From positions 62,001 to 126,000 of the forward strand of contig NZ_QNGB01000011.1 in NCBI RefSeq assembly GCF_003298505.1: a DNA stretch of 64,000 nucleotides, given 5' to 3'. A program made the position numbers and the translations under genes. This document shows, piece by piece, positions 45,211 through 53,843 of this stretch. The notes beneath the pieces were generated by a model. That model ran no database searches. It was given only the letters and a program-made list of their open reading frames with translations, and had not been told where the DNA came from. Within the stretch, counting starts at the first letter, position 1. Every line of letters starts with the position of its first letter. Origin of the DNA: Roseovarius sp. TE539. GTDB lineage: Bacteria > Pseudomonadota > Alphaproteobacteria > Rhodobacterales > Rhodobacteraceae.

Positions 45211-45741
45211 CTATCGGCTTTGCGACAGGTTGTCAGGGCGCGCCCGGAGAAGTTTTTGCAAAACGATGAGATCCATCCAGCGACCGAACTTGAACCCGAC
45301 CTCGGGCAACACCGCGACGCGCCTGTATCCCAGCCGTTCATGGAAGGCCACACCGCCCGGGTTTTCAGAACTGACCCCGGCAATGAGGGAATGTACGCCG
45401 GCCCGGGCGGCATGGTTTTCAAGCGCCGTCATCAGCGCGCGCCCCACGCCGCGGCCCCGCGCACCGGGTGACAGGATCACTGTATGTTCCATTGTGTGAC
45501 GGTACCCGGGGCCGCGCCGGAACTGGAAATACGTGGCCAGGCCCAGCAAGACCCCGTTTTCCTCGGCCACCAGGAACGCCTGCCCCGCCGCCGCCCGTTC
45601 CGCGATGTCGGCGGCCAGCCCTGCGACGCTCTTTTCCTCGGTGGTGAATGTCACCGATGTGTTGCGGATCTGAGGGTTCCACAGCGCAACGAGCGCCGCG
45701 CAGTCACCCGTGGTCGCCGGTCTGATCCTCACCTGAGCCAC
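45211..45741 (-). CDS. GNAT-family N-acetyltransferase
   Basis: The 176-residue protein is a GNAT enzyme of the phosphinothricin-acetyltransferase-like group. It has IRPATTGDCAALVALWNPQI, the acetyl-CoA loop SPGARGRGVGRALM, and FHERLGYRRVAVLPEVGFKFGRW near the end. The acceptor is not known; relatives acetylate amino-acid analogues such as methionine sulfoximine. Its start overlaps the end of the glyoxalase-fold gene by 13 bases. Confidence 0.87.
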   Translation of the reverse strand: MAQVRIRPATTGDCAALVALWNPQIRNTSVTFTTEEKSVAGLAADIAERAAAGQAFLVAEENGVLLGLATYFQFRRGPGYRHTMEHTVILSPGARGRGVGRALMTALENHAARAGVHSLIAGVSSENPGGVAFHERLGYRRVAVLPEVGFKFGRWMDLIVLQKLLRARPDNLSQSR

Positions 45742-46343
45742 CTTCGGCCGGCGGGTGTGGCAAACCCCGCTGTCAGGCCCGGCGCAGCGGTTTCGAAGCT
45801 GATCCGGCGGTCATCGAGGACTGGCGCGATTTCCGCTTCGAGCGCCGCAGCCTCGGGATGAGAGATCACAAGGGTTTCAAGGCGACATCCCCGTTGCATC
45901 AACCGTCGCGCCGGATGATCCGGACATTGCCACTCCATGAGTGCCGGAAACATGTTGTCATAAGCAAGCCGGCCATCACCGGGAACCGCCATGCGCCATT
46001 TCAGATCCCCGCGCTCAAGATCGACGGGCGAACCGGCCCCGGGCAGTTGCCGCAGCATCCCGGCAAGGTCGGCGCACCGGCAGATCCAGTTGCCAAGCCG
46101 TGGCGGACCGGCGCGCCGGTCAAGATCGAACCAACGGGGCTGGTCGGGCGCGCGGGCATCGGGATCAATCGCGATCACTTCCAGGTAGAGACCGTCCTTC
46201 AGACCCAGAAGCATGTTGTGGGTGCCGAAACGCGCGTGCCGCCCCCCCGGTTGCAGGGGCAGGCCAAGCGCCTCTTCGACCATTGTGCACCCCTCTTCGA
46301 GGGTCGTGGCGGTGACGGCGAGGTGATCCAGTTCCAGTTTCAT
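45729..46343 (-). CDS. VOC/glyoxalase-like-domain protein
   Basis: The 204-residue protein begins KLELDHLAVTATTLEEG and contains GRHARFGTHNMLLGL and YLEVIAIDPDA. This matches the Glyoxalase_3 type of vicinal-oxygen-chelate proteins, with one His (His7) and one Glu of the metal site apparent. No specific reaction can be given. GGGGG lies three bases before the ATG. It overlaps the following GNAT gene. Confidence 0.8.
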   Translation of the reverse strand: MKLELDHLAVTATTLEEGCTMVEEALGLPLQPGGRHARFGTHNMLLGLKDGLYLEVIAIDPDARAPDQPRWFDLDRRAGPPRLGNWICRCADLAGMLRQLPGAGSPVDLERGDLKWRMAVPGDGRLAYDNMFPALMEWQCPDHPARRLMQRGCRLETLVISHPEAAALEAEIAPVLDDRRISFETAAPGLTAGFATPAGRRWLR

Positions 46344-46425
46344 GCGCCCCCGATACCGGCGTTGGCGAAAAATTGGAACCAGTCAGGATACGTCGAAGGC
46401 GATGAGCCCGCGACATCCCGCGCGT

Positions 46426-47556
46426 TCAGGCGGCATCGAGCATATCCAGGACAAGGTCGATGACCTCATCCTGCTGGTCCCGGGAAAGGTTGCTGCCCGA
46501 CGGAAGGCAGAGCCCGTCGCGAAACAGCGACTCGTCGAATCCGCATCCCACGTAGTGGCTGCCGGCAAAGACCGGCTGAAGATGCATCGGCTTCCACACC
46601 GGGCGCGATTCGATGCCATGTGCCAGCAGCCGCTTGCGCACATCCTCACGGGTCACGCCCAGAAGGTCGGGGGCGAAGGTCACCACCGTCAGCCAGTGCG
46701 TGGCGCGTCCTGCCGCCGGGTCGGGCATGAAGCCCAGCCCGGGACGCTGCAGGGCCATGCGATAACGGCGATTGACGGCGCGCCGTTCCCTGACGCGCTG
46801 CTCCAGCACCTCCATCTGACCAAGGCCGATCGCGGCGCAGACATTGCTCAGGCGGTAGTTGTAGCCATGAGTCGCGTGTTCGTAATGCGGCGCCGGTTCC
46901 CGCGCCTGAAGCGCCAGGAACCGGGCGCGCGCCGCCGCGTCGGCGTCACGTGTCACAAGCATCCCGCCGCCGGACGTGGTGATTATCTTGTTACCGTTGA
47001 AAGACAGCACGGATGCGTCCCCGCCGGCACCGCACATTCGCCCGCACGCAAGGCGCGCGCCAAGGCTTTCGGCCGCATCCACCACCACCGGCACGCCGTG
47101 GCGCGCTGCCGCCGCCTCGATCCGCGCCAGATCGCAGCCCCGGCCATAGAGATCCGTGGGAACGATGGCCCGCGGCAGCCGTCCGGTGCGGACCGCCTCG
47201 GCAAGCGCCTCCTCGATCAGGCCGGCATCCAGTGTCCAGTGCGCCGGGTCGAGATCGAAAAAGACCGGGCGCGCACCGAGATATAGCACCGGAAAGACGC
47301 CGCCCGCGAAGGTTGCCGATGACATCCACACCTCGTCGCCGGCACCGACCCCGGCCAGGCGCAGCCCGAGATGCAGGGCCGCCGTTCCGGAAGACAGTGC
47401 CACGCAATGCAGCCCCTCACCGAGATAAGCCGCGACGCGCGCCTCGAACGCATCGAGCTGAGGCCCGAGGGGCGCGACGCACCCCGTGGCGAAGGCCGCC
47501 TCGACGTTCTTCAACTCTTCGCCCGCCATGTGCGGGCTGGACAGGAAAATCCGCAT
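46426..47556 (-). CDS. DegT/DnrJ/EryC1/StrS-family aminotransferase
   Basis: The 376-residue PLP enzyme has the family motifs ALSSGTAALHLGLRLAGVG, VDAAESLGA (Asp160) and SFNGNK with the PLP-binding Lys190. The C-terminal GSHYVGCGFDESLFRDGLCLPSGSN completes it. Such enzymes aminate keto-sugars for surface polysaccharides or antibiotics. No other sugar-nucleotide genes are next to it, so its pathway must lie elsewhere. GGAGC precedes the ATG closely. It is bounded by gaps of 82 and 136 bases. Confidence 0.9.
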   Translation of the reverse strand: MRIFLSSPHMAGEELKNVEAAFATGCVAPLGPQLDAFEARVAAYLGEGLHCVALSSGTAALHLGLRLAGVGAGDEVWMSSATFAGGVFPVLYLGARPVFFDLDPAHWTLDAGLIEEALAEAVRTGRLPRAIVPTDLYGRGCDLARIEAAAARHGVPVVVDAAESLGARLACGRMCGAGGDASVLSFNGNKIITTSGGGMLVTRDADAAARARFLALQAREPAPHYEHATHGYNYRLSNVCAAIGLGQMEVLEQRVRERRAVNRRYRMALQRPGLGFMPDPAAGRATHWLTVVTFAPDLLGVTREDVRKRLLAHGIESRPVWKPMHLQPVFAGSHYVGCGFDESLFRDGLCLPSGSNLSRDQQDEVIDLVLDMLDAA

Positions 47557-47692
47557 TCAAGCTCCGTTGCCGTTGCCCGACGGCCAGTCCGGGCCGACAC
47601 GGGCAGCCACCAGAGCAATAGCCCCGATACCCGGGCAACACAACCTTTGGATGTTTTATCAGTCCGACATGATCGTTAAGGTGTTGGCGGAT

Positions 47693-49000
47693 CTAACCCA
47701 GGACTGAAAAGCTCGACTCTTCGTTGATCGGACGCTTTCGGGAATAGAAGCCAACATCGATCTCGCGCCCGACATAGGGCAGCCTGTACTGCAGCGGCTG
47801 TGCATCGTGATCCGCGCCGCCCTCGCAGTAGTTGATCAGCGCCGCCATCATCTCGCCCGCGATGGGGGCGTTCTTGTACTGGTTCCCGCTTGATCCGCAG
47901 GCCATGTAGAAGCCCGGCAGGCTGGATTTGTCATAGATCGGAATCCAGTCGGTCGAGGCATCGTAGAGATCCACCACCCCGCGGGTACGTCCGGGGATGC
48001 CGAGGGACGGCACGCGCTGCGCATAGCGCATCGCCTGTGTCGTCCATTGATCCGTGAAATCGCGGTTGTAGGTGATGTCGTCCTCGCACCACTGATGGGT
48101 GTCGCATTCGGGATCCTCGGACCCGATGAGGATGTGATTGCCCTGCTCGGGCCGCACATAGCAGGCGATGTCGCTGTCCGAGACGATCAGGCCGTCACGT
48201 TCGAAATCGAACCCCTCGGGTGCTGGAACATGCACGACCTCCTGGCGCAGGGGACGCGTGCCGATGGTCATGTCCTCGGTCACGCCGGCCATCCGGTTCA
48301 CGATCGAGGATCCCGGCCCGGCGACATTGACGACCACCGGCGCGTGCACCTCTTCGCCGTCGTGCAGGCGCACACCCTTGACGCGCCCGCCTTCCTGCAG
48401 GATTTCGACGACTTCGGAGCCGGTGCGCAACGCGGCTCCGCTCTGGCGGGCGGCGTCCATCATGTTCTGTGCGCTGAGCGCCGGGTCGTTGACGTATCCC
48501 GCACGCGGCCACAGAACCGCCCCTTCGAGACGGCCGCCAGTGGGTTCTCCGAAGGCCGGGTCATCCATCCGGCGCGCGGGTGCGAAGGTGTCCATCGAGT
48601 AGATGGGCAGCCGCGCCTCTATCTCGGCGGCGGTCCATTCCTCGAACGGGCAGTCCAGTTCGCCGCTGTATTTCATGTGCTTTTCCAGGTGGCCATTGGC
48701 CGCGGTCTTCATCACCAGGCAGCCGGTCTCGCGAAACTGCGCAAGGTGGGCGTCGCCCGGCAGGCCCAGGTATTCCGCCCAGTCACGCCAGTAATGATAC
48801 CCTTCCCAGGCAAGCGCGGTGCCATCGAAGGTGGAATAATGCATCCGGATGATCGCACAGGAGCCGGCGGTGGAGCCGTGCCCGGCCTGCGTGTTGCGAT
48901 CCACCGAAAGGGTCTTCCAGCCTTGCCGCGAAAGGCTCAGCGCCAGTGCGGCCCCGATCACCCCGGTGCCGATGATGATTGCGTCTGCGGTTTGGGTCAT
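47693..49000 (-). CDS. DadA/glycine-oxidase-like FAD-dependent oxidoreductase
   Basis: The 435-residue flavoprotein starts with the FAD-binding motif AIIIGTGVIGAALALSLSRQG. It continues with GSTAGSCAIIRMHYS and ends with GFYMACGSSGNQYKNAPIAGE. This is the DAO superfamily, which oxidises D-amino acids, glycine, sarcosine or related amines. It is the last gene of an operon with a dimethylglycine-dehydrogenase-like flavoprotein and an MttB homolog, so sarcosine or another N-methylated amine is a reasonable guess. The start overlaps the TetR gene by four bases (ATGA). Confidence 0.88.
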   Translation of the reverse strand: MTQTADAIIIGTGVIGAALALSLSRQGWKTLSVDRNTQAGHGSTAGSCAIIRMHYSTFDGTALAWEGYHYWRDWAEYLGLPGDAHLAQFRETGCLVMKTAANGHLEKHMKYSGELDCPFEEWTAAEIEARLPIYSMDTFAPARRMDDPAFGEPTGGRLEGAVLWPRAGYVNDPALSAQNMMDAARQSGAALRTGSEVVEILQEGGRVKGVRLHDGEEVHAPVVVNVAGPGSSIVNRMAGVTEDMTIGTRPLRQEVVHVPAPEGFDFERDGLIVSDSDIACYVRPEQGNHILIGSEDPECDTHQWCEDDITYNRDFTDQWTTQAMRYAQRVPSLGIPGRTRGVVDLYDASTDWIPIYDKSSLPGFYMACGSSGNQYKNAPIAGEMMAALINYCEGGADHDAQPLQYRLPYVGREIDVGFYSRKRPINEESSFSVLG

Positions 49001-49683
49001 GATGTCTCTTCGCGTCCTTTCTGTCGTTCGAAATGCGCCCGGGAATAGGCCCGGAATTCTTCCACCTCCTCCGGCTCGGGATGGACGCCGGTAAAGACGA
49101 AGAGATAATGCGGCACCAGCGAAAGGCGGAACTCCACCGGTTCGTTGAGCTGCGCAAGGTCATAGCCGATCTGCATGTAGTAAAGCACCCGGGCCCGCGT
49201 GACCGCCTCGAGGTGTTCGTAGCCGTACCGCTCGAACATGGCCCTGAGCGCCTCGACCCGGCGCGCGTCGGACTGGTCCAGCATGCGGCGCACGCGGCCG
49301 GATCGCCGTGCCCAGTCCCGCACCGCGAAATCGAGCGCGGTATCGAAGAGCGCCTCGTTGACGACGCAGCGATAGACATTGCAGACCGCCGCCGTGATCG
49401 AGGCAGCCGGGGTTTCGGCCTGCGCCACGAGGGCGGCGGTGTTGCCGGCCTCCCAGCGGTTCAGAAGCGCATCAAGCAATTGCTGACGGGACTTGAAGTA
49501 CCAGTAGAAGGACGACCGCGACACGCCCATCCGATCAGCGATGTTGAGGACCTTGACCTGTTCGACGCCATCACTGACCAGGACATCCATGGCCACATTC
49601 AACCAATCGGCGCGCGTCACCTTGACGTTGCCGACCAGCGGTTCGGCGCTCGGGTCATTCCGGTGCAGAAGCGGCCCGCCCAT
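48997..49683 (-). CDS. TetR/AcrR-family regulator
   Basis: The 228-residue protein has a TetR helix-turn-helix at about 25-70 (LNIADRMGVSRSSFYWYFKSRQQLLDALL). A helical ligand-binding domain with a C-terminal DUF1956-like tail follows. It starts three bases after the MttB-like stop and is coupled to the oxidase gene. It lies inside the operon it probably controls. A palindrome upstream of the first gene (53704-53713) is a candidate site. GAGG lies one base before the ATG, so the exact start is uncertain. Confidence 0.88.
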   Translation of the reverse strand: MGGPLLHRNDPSAEPLVGNVKVTRADWLNVAMDVLVSDGVEQVKVLNIADRMGVSRSSFYWYFKSRQQLLDALLNRWEAGNTAALVAQAETPAASITAAVCNVYRCVVNEALFDTALDFAVRDWARRSGRVRRMLDQSDARRVEALRAMFERYGYEHLEAVTRARVLYYMQIGYDLAQLNEPVEFRLSLVPHYLFVFTGVHPEPEEVEEFRAYSRAHFERQKGREETS

Positions 49684-49686
49684 TCC

Positions 49687-51237
49687 TCAGCTCTCCGGGG
49701 CGGCACCGCCGCGGGCGGTGTGCATGTCGATATAGGTGCGCAGCGCCTCGGCGCGGGCGGGATCGACGGCGGGTCCATCGTCGCTTTCAAGGATGCGTTT
49801 CCAGATCGCCGTCGCACGTGTAGAGGCGTCCATGGCCCCGCGATCCGACCAGGTGCCGAAATTCGACCAGTCGGCGACCAGCGGATCGTAGAATTCCGAC
49901 TGGTAGCGCGCCATCGTCTGGGCCGCGGCGAAGAAATGCCCGCCCGGTTCGACCTCTGAAATGGCGTCAAGCCCGATCGCATCGGTGCCGGCCTCGGCCG
50001 GGGTGCAGAGTTCCGCCACCATCTGCAACACCTCCAGATCGGTGATCAGCTTCTCGTAGGACACGCTCAGCCCGCCTTCCAGCCAGCCCGCAGCATGAAT
50101 CACCACCGTCGCCCCGGACAGCAGGCACCCCCACAGCGCGAACTGTGTTTCATGGGCGGCCTGCGCATCCGCGATATTGGCCGCGGAGCCGCTCGCGCAG
50201 CGCCATGGCAGTCCGATATGCCGGGCCAGCTGCCCGGCCAGCAACGATGCCTTGAAATGCTCGGGCGTGCCGAAGGCCGGCGCCCCCGATTTCATGTCCA
50301 CGTTGGAGGTGAAGGTGCCGTAGCAGACCGGCGCACCGGGCCGCGCGAGCTGTGTCAGGGTTATCGCGGCAAGCGCCTCGGCATGGCTGAGGGTCACGGC
50401 CCCGGCGACGGTGATCGGGGCCATCGCCCCCATGAGCGTGAAGGGCGTGACAATGGAAACCTGACCGTGCCGGGCGAAATCGATCAGGCCCTGCGCCATG
50501 GGAATGTCGATCTGGCGCGGCGAGTTGGTGTTCACTATGGTGTAGCAGTGGCTTTCGGCGGCGAATTGAGCATCGCTCAGGCCGCGGAAATCGCGCAGCA
50601 TCTCGAAACTTTCCAGCACCTGCGGGGTGCCGCGCGAGAAGATGAAAGGCACCTTGTCGGACTGTGTGAGCTGGGTTTCCAGAGTGAAGTAGTGGCGCAA
50701 CTCGGGCGTCACATCCTGCGGCTCGACAAGGGGCGGGATCATGTGCAGCACGTCGAAATGCTGCGTCAGGCGGATCAGTTCCCTGAAGTCGCGGGCATTG
50801 CCGGGCCGGCGTCCGCGTTCGAGATCGGTGGCATGCGGCGCACCCGCTCCGGGCTGAAAGACCAGCCGGCCGAGTTCAAGCGTGATATCCCGGTCGCGCG
50901 CCCCCGCGCGCACCGGCACCGAGCGTGGCGCGCTGTCCAGGGCGGCGGCCACGATATCGCGCCCGATACGGACCATTTCGGTCTCCTCGTCAACGATCGC
51001 ACCACCGGCGGCGAATATCTTCCGTGCTTCGGGCAACAGGATCTTGACCCCCTGGTCCTCCAGAACCCGCAGCGCCGCGTCATGAATCGCCTCGAGGCGA
51101 TCCTGGCTGACCGCGTCCATCGGCGGGAACGGGTTGACCAGGTTGCGGTAATCGGTCTTGCGCGGCGGTGCCCCGGCCCCTGTCCGGCTGCCGGGGCGGC
51201 CACGCCGCCGGCGCCCTGAATTCTCGATCAGCGTCAT
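49687..51237 (-). CDS. MttB-family methyltransferase, non-pyrrolysine type
   Basis: The 516-residue protein is a trimethylamine-methyltransferase superfamily member. It has DYRNLVNPFPPMDAVSQDRLEAIHDA at the N terminus, TPFTLMGAMAPITVAGAV and CYGTFTSNVDMKSGAPAFGTPE. Archaeal MttB proteins need an in-frame amber codon for pyrrolysine; this gene reads through without one. Non-pyrrolysine homologs include a glycine-betaine methyltransferase that transfers methyl to a corrinoid protein. No corrinoid-protein gene is nearby. The start overlaps the flavoprotein stop by four bases. It may demethylate a quaternary amine ahead of the flavoenzyme. Confidence 0.88.
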   Translation of the reverse strand: MTLIENSGRRRRGRPGSRTGAGAPPRKTDYRNLVNPFPPMDAVSQDRLEAIHDAALRVLEDQGVKILLPEARKIFAAGGAIVDEETEMVRIGRDIVAAALDSAPRSVPVRAGARDRDITLELGRLVFQPGAGAPHATDLERGRRPGNARDFRELIRLTQHFDVLHMIPPLVEPQDVTPELRHYFTLETQLTQSDKVPFIFSRGTPQVLESFEMLRDFRGLSDAQFAAESHCYTIVNTNSPRQIDIPMAQGLIDFARHGQVSIVTPFTLMGAMAPITVAGAVTLSHAEALAAITLTQLARPGAPVCYGTFTSNVDMKSGAPAFGTPEHFKASLLAGQLARHIGLPWRCASGSAANIADAQAAHETQFALWGCLLSGATVVIHAAGWLEGGLSVSYEKLITDLEVLQMVAELCTPAEAGTDAIGLDAISEVEPGGHFFAAAQTMARYQSEFYDPLVADWSNFGTWSDRGAMDASTRATAIWKRILESDDGPAVDPARAEALRTYIDMHTARGGAAPES

Positions 51238-53639
51238 TGTCGCATCGCCTTTCCGTCAGGATCGTAGGGGGAGGCAGGGATGACCCGCGCAGGCCGTTCC
51301 ACGCCGACGACATGCACCGAAAGCTCGGCTCCCACGGCCGCATGGGCCGGTTCCACAAGCGCCATGGCCAGCGATTTATCAACCGTGTGGCCATATCCGC
51401 CCGAGGTCACGAAGCCGACCCGCCTGCCCTCTTTCCAGACCGGCTCGAACCCGCTTGCATCAGCATCCGCTGCGTCGATCTCCAGGGTCACGAGAACCTG
51501 CGCCGGCCCGTTGCCGTCGCGTTCGGCCAGGGCCGCTTGCCGGCCCACGAAATCGGATTTCCGCCAGTCGATCCAGCGGTCCATGCCGGTCATGCCGGGC
51601 GTGTAGCCCTGGGTGAATTCCGCCGACCAGATGCCGAAGCTCTTTTCCAGCCTCAGGCTGAGCAGCGCATTGAACCCGTATTCGCGGATGCCCTCGCCGG
51701 CGCCCGCCTCAAGCAGCGTGCGGCGCAGGGCGATGTGATCGCCCATCCGGCAATGGATCTCGTAGCCAAGCTCGCCCGCGACCGACAGGCGCCCGATCCT
51801 GCCGCGGATCAGCCCGACATCGAAATGCCCGCAGCCCATGAACGGCAGGCCGGCGATATCGCCATCGGTCGTCTTCTCGAGGACCGCGCGCGCTTTCGGA
51901 CCCGCCAGCGAGAATCCGACCATTTCCTCGCCAAGGTCACGGATGTTGACTCCGTCCTCGATATGATCCCGGAACCAGCGCATGTGCCAGGCACGCAGGT
52001 AATAGCTGCCCATGATCCACCAGGTGCCGTCACCCCAGTTGAAGATCGTGAGATCCCCCTTGAGCCGCCCGTCATGGCCAAGCATGGGCGCCAGCCGCGC
52101 GCGACCCGGCCCGGGCAGGCGCGACGCCATCATCCGGTCGAGCCATCCCTCGGCATCGGGGCCGGTGACCTCGAACCGCGAGAAACCCGAAATGTCCAGA
52201 AGGCCCACATCGCAGCGCACCGCCCGGCATTCCTCGGCCACGATCGGGAAGGCGTTCGAACGCCTGAGGGTGGGGGTCTCCTCGAAGCCTTCGGGTGCGA
52301 AGTAAAGGGGCAGTTCCAGGTCCCAGCCGGCGCCCCAGCGGGCCCCGGCCGCGGTCATCGCGTCATGCGCGGGTGCCATCTTGAGGGGCCGGCCGGCCGG
52401 AAGCTGCTCGTTGGGATAGGTCATCACGAAGCGCCGGGTATAGAACTGCCCGGTCGTTTCCCTGATGTATTGCTTGTTGGCCGCGAATTCGCCGTAGCGG
52501 GCCACGTCCATGCCATAGACATCCGCCTCCGGCTCGCCATGGATCATCCACTCCGCGAGGCTCTTGCCCACGCCGCCGCCCTGCAGGAAGCCGGCCATGA
52601 CCGCGCAGGCACACCAGTAGCCACGTTTGCCCGGCACCGGTCCGACCAGCGGATTGCCGTCCGGCGAGAAGGTGAAAGCGCCGTTGACCCAGTTCTTGAC
52701 GCCTGCGTTCTGAAGGACCGGGTAGCGTTCGAAGCCCAGGGTCAGCTCCTTTTCGATGCGGTCGGGTTCTTCCTGCAAAAGCTCGATACCGTAATTCCAG
52801 GGCGCCCCGTCCATCATCCAGTGCTTGTGATCCACTTCGTAGATGCCCAGCAGCATGCCCTTCTGATCCTGGCGCATGTAGGTGAACCCTTCGAGGTCGA
52901 CGACAAGCGGCATTTCTTGGTCCAGTGCCGCGACCTCGGGGATCGTCTCGGTCAGGAGGTAATGGTGGGCAAGTGGCGAGACCGGAAGCTCGATGCCGGC
53001 CATCCGGCCGACCTGCTTGGCCCACAGGCCCGCGGCATTGACGACATGTTCGGCCCGGATTGTGCCCTTCTCGGTCACCACTTCCCAGCCGTCCGCCATC
53101 TGGTTGAGTTCCAGCACCCGGTTATGCTCGATCACCTCGGCGCCGTTCTTCTTCGCGGCGCCGGCATAGGCATGCACCGTGCCCGTGGTGTCGATATACC
53201 CCTCGCGGTCGGCCCACATTCCGCCAAGGATCCCGTGGGTGGACATGACCGGACACAGCTCCCCGGCCTCCTCGGGGGTGATCAGGCGGACATCCTCGAT
53301 CCCGATGGACTGGAAAACGCGGTAGGCCGATTGCAGCCAGTCCCAGCGGTCCTGCGTGCCTGCCAGGGTCATGCCCCCGGTCATGTGCATGCCCACCGAC
53401 TGGCCGCTTTCGGCCTCGATCTCGCTCAGCAGGTCAATGGTGTAGGCCTGAAGGCCGGCCACGTTCGGATCCGCGTTCAGGGCGTGAAATCCGCCGGCGG
53501 CGTGCCAGCTTGATCCCGCGGTCAGCACCGAACGTTCGACAAGGCACACGTCCTTCCAGCCGAACTTGGCGAGATGATAGAGGACGGACGCGCCCACGAC
53601 CCCCCCACCGATGACCACGACCCGATAATGCGATTTCAT
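51234..53639 (-). CDS. Dimethylglycine/sarcosine-dehydrogenase-like flavoprotein (copy 1)
   Basis: The 801-residue protein has an N-terminal FAD domain with GGGVVGASVLYHLAKFG and SSWHAAG. His46 is at the position that carries covalent FAD in dimethylglycine dehydrogenase. The C-terminal half resembles the tetrahydrofolate-binding GcvT fold (GRLSVAGELGYEIHC, TSGGYGHTVDKSLAMALV). Such enzymes oxidise N-methyl groups and load the C1 unit on folate. The ATG at 53639 follows GGAGG; an ATG at 53663 adds eight unlikely residues. It leads the MttB-TetR-oxidase operon. Confidence 0.92.
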   Translation of the reverse strand: MKSHYRVVVIGGGVVGASVLYHLAKFGWKDVCLVERSVLTAGSSWHAAGGFHALNADPNVAGLQAYTIDLLSEIEAESGQSVGMHMTGGMTLAGTQDRWDWLQSAYRVFQSIGIEDVRLITPEEAGELCPVMSTHGILGGMWADREGYIDTTGTVHAYAGAAKKNGAEVIEHNRVLELNQMADGWEVVTEKGTIRAEHVVNAAGLWAKQVGRMAGIELPVSPLAHHYLLTETIPEVAALDQEMPLVVDLEGFTYMRQDQKGMLLGIYEVDHKHWMMDGAPWNYGIELLQEEPDRIEKELTLGFERYPVLQNAGVKNWVNGAFTFSPDGNPLVGPVPGKRGYWCACAVMAGFLQGGGVGKSLAEWMIHGEPEADVYGMDVARYGEFAANKQYIRETTGQFYTRRFVMTYPNEQLPAGRPLKMAPAHDAMTAAGARWGAGWDLELPLYFAPEGFEETPTLRRSNAFPIVAEECRAVRCDVGLLDISGFSRFEVTGPDAEGWLDRMMASRLPGPGRARLAPMLGHDGRLKGDLTIFNWGDGTWWIMGSYYLRAWHMRWFRDHIEDGVNIRDLGEEMVGFSLAGPKARAVLEKTTDGDIAGLPFMGCGHFDVGLIRGRIGRLSVAGELGYEIHCRMGDHIALRRTLLEAGAGEGIREYGFNALLSLRLEKSFGIWSAEFTQGYTPGMTGMDRWIDWRKSDFVGRQAALAERDGNGPAQVLVTLEIDAADADASGFEPVWKEGRRVGFVTSGGYGHTVDKSLAMALVEPAHAAVGAELSVHVVGVERPARVIPASPYDPDGKAMRQ

Positions 53640-53703
53640 TCCGCCCTCCGATACTGGATGCACCCGATGATTCCCGGCAGACGGTAATCAGACTGGGCAA
53701 ATC

Positions 53704-53713
53704 TGTCTAGACA
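53704..53713. promoter_or_regulatory. Palindrome TGTCTAGACA, operator candidate
   Basis: This perfect 10-base palindrome lies 65 bases upstream of the flavoprotein start, in the 204-base gap shared with the divergent patatin gene. The flanks ACAGCTA and CAGATT add partial symmetry. It is the best-placed candidate for the operon TetR regulator. Confidence 0.4.
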
Positions 53714-53843
53714 TAGCTGTCCATTGCTTGATTCCCCGTCTCTGGCAGGCCGGAGCGTCACCCGACATTTACAAGTCCCCGGGTGCCCGGTAACTTTGGC
53801 GCTGTGCAGGTCGAGCCTGCGCCGCTTATGAGGGCATGCTGTT

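Noticed and set aside
49687-51237. Pyrrolysine-containing trimethylamine methyltransferase
   Set aside because: The reading frame is continuous without an in-frame amber codon, so it belongs to the non-pyrrolysine group.
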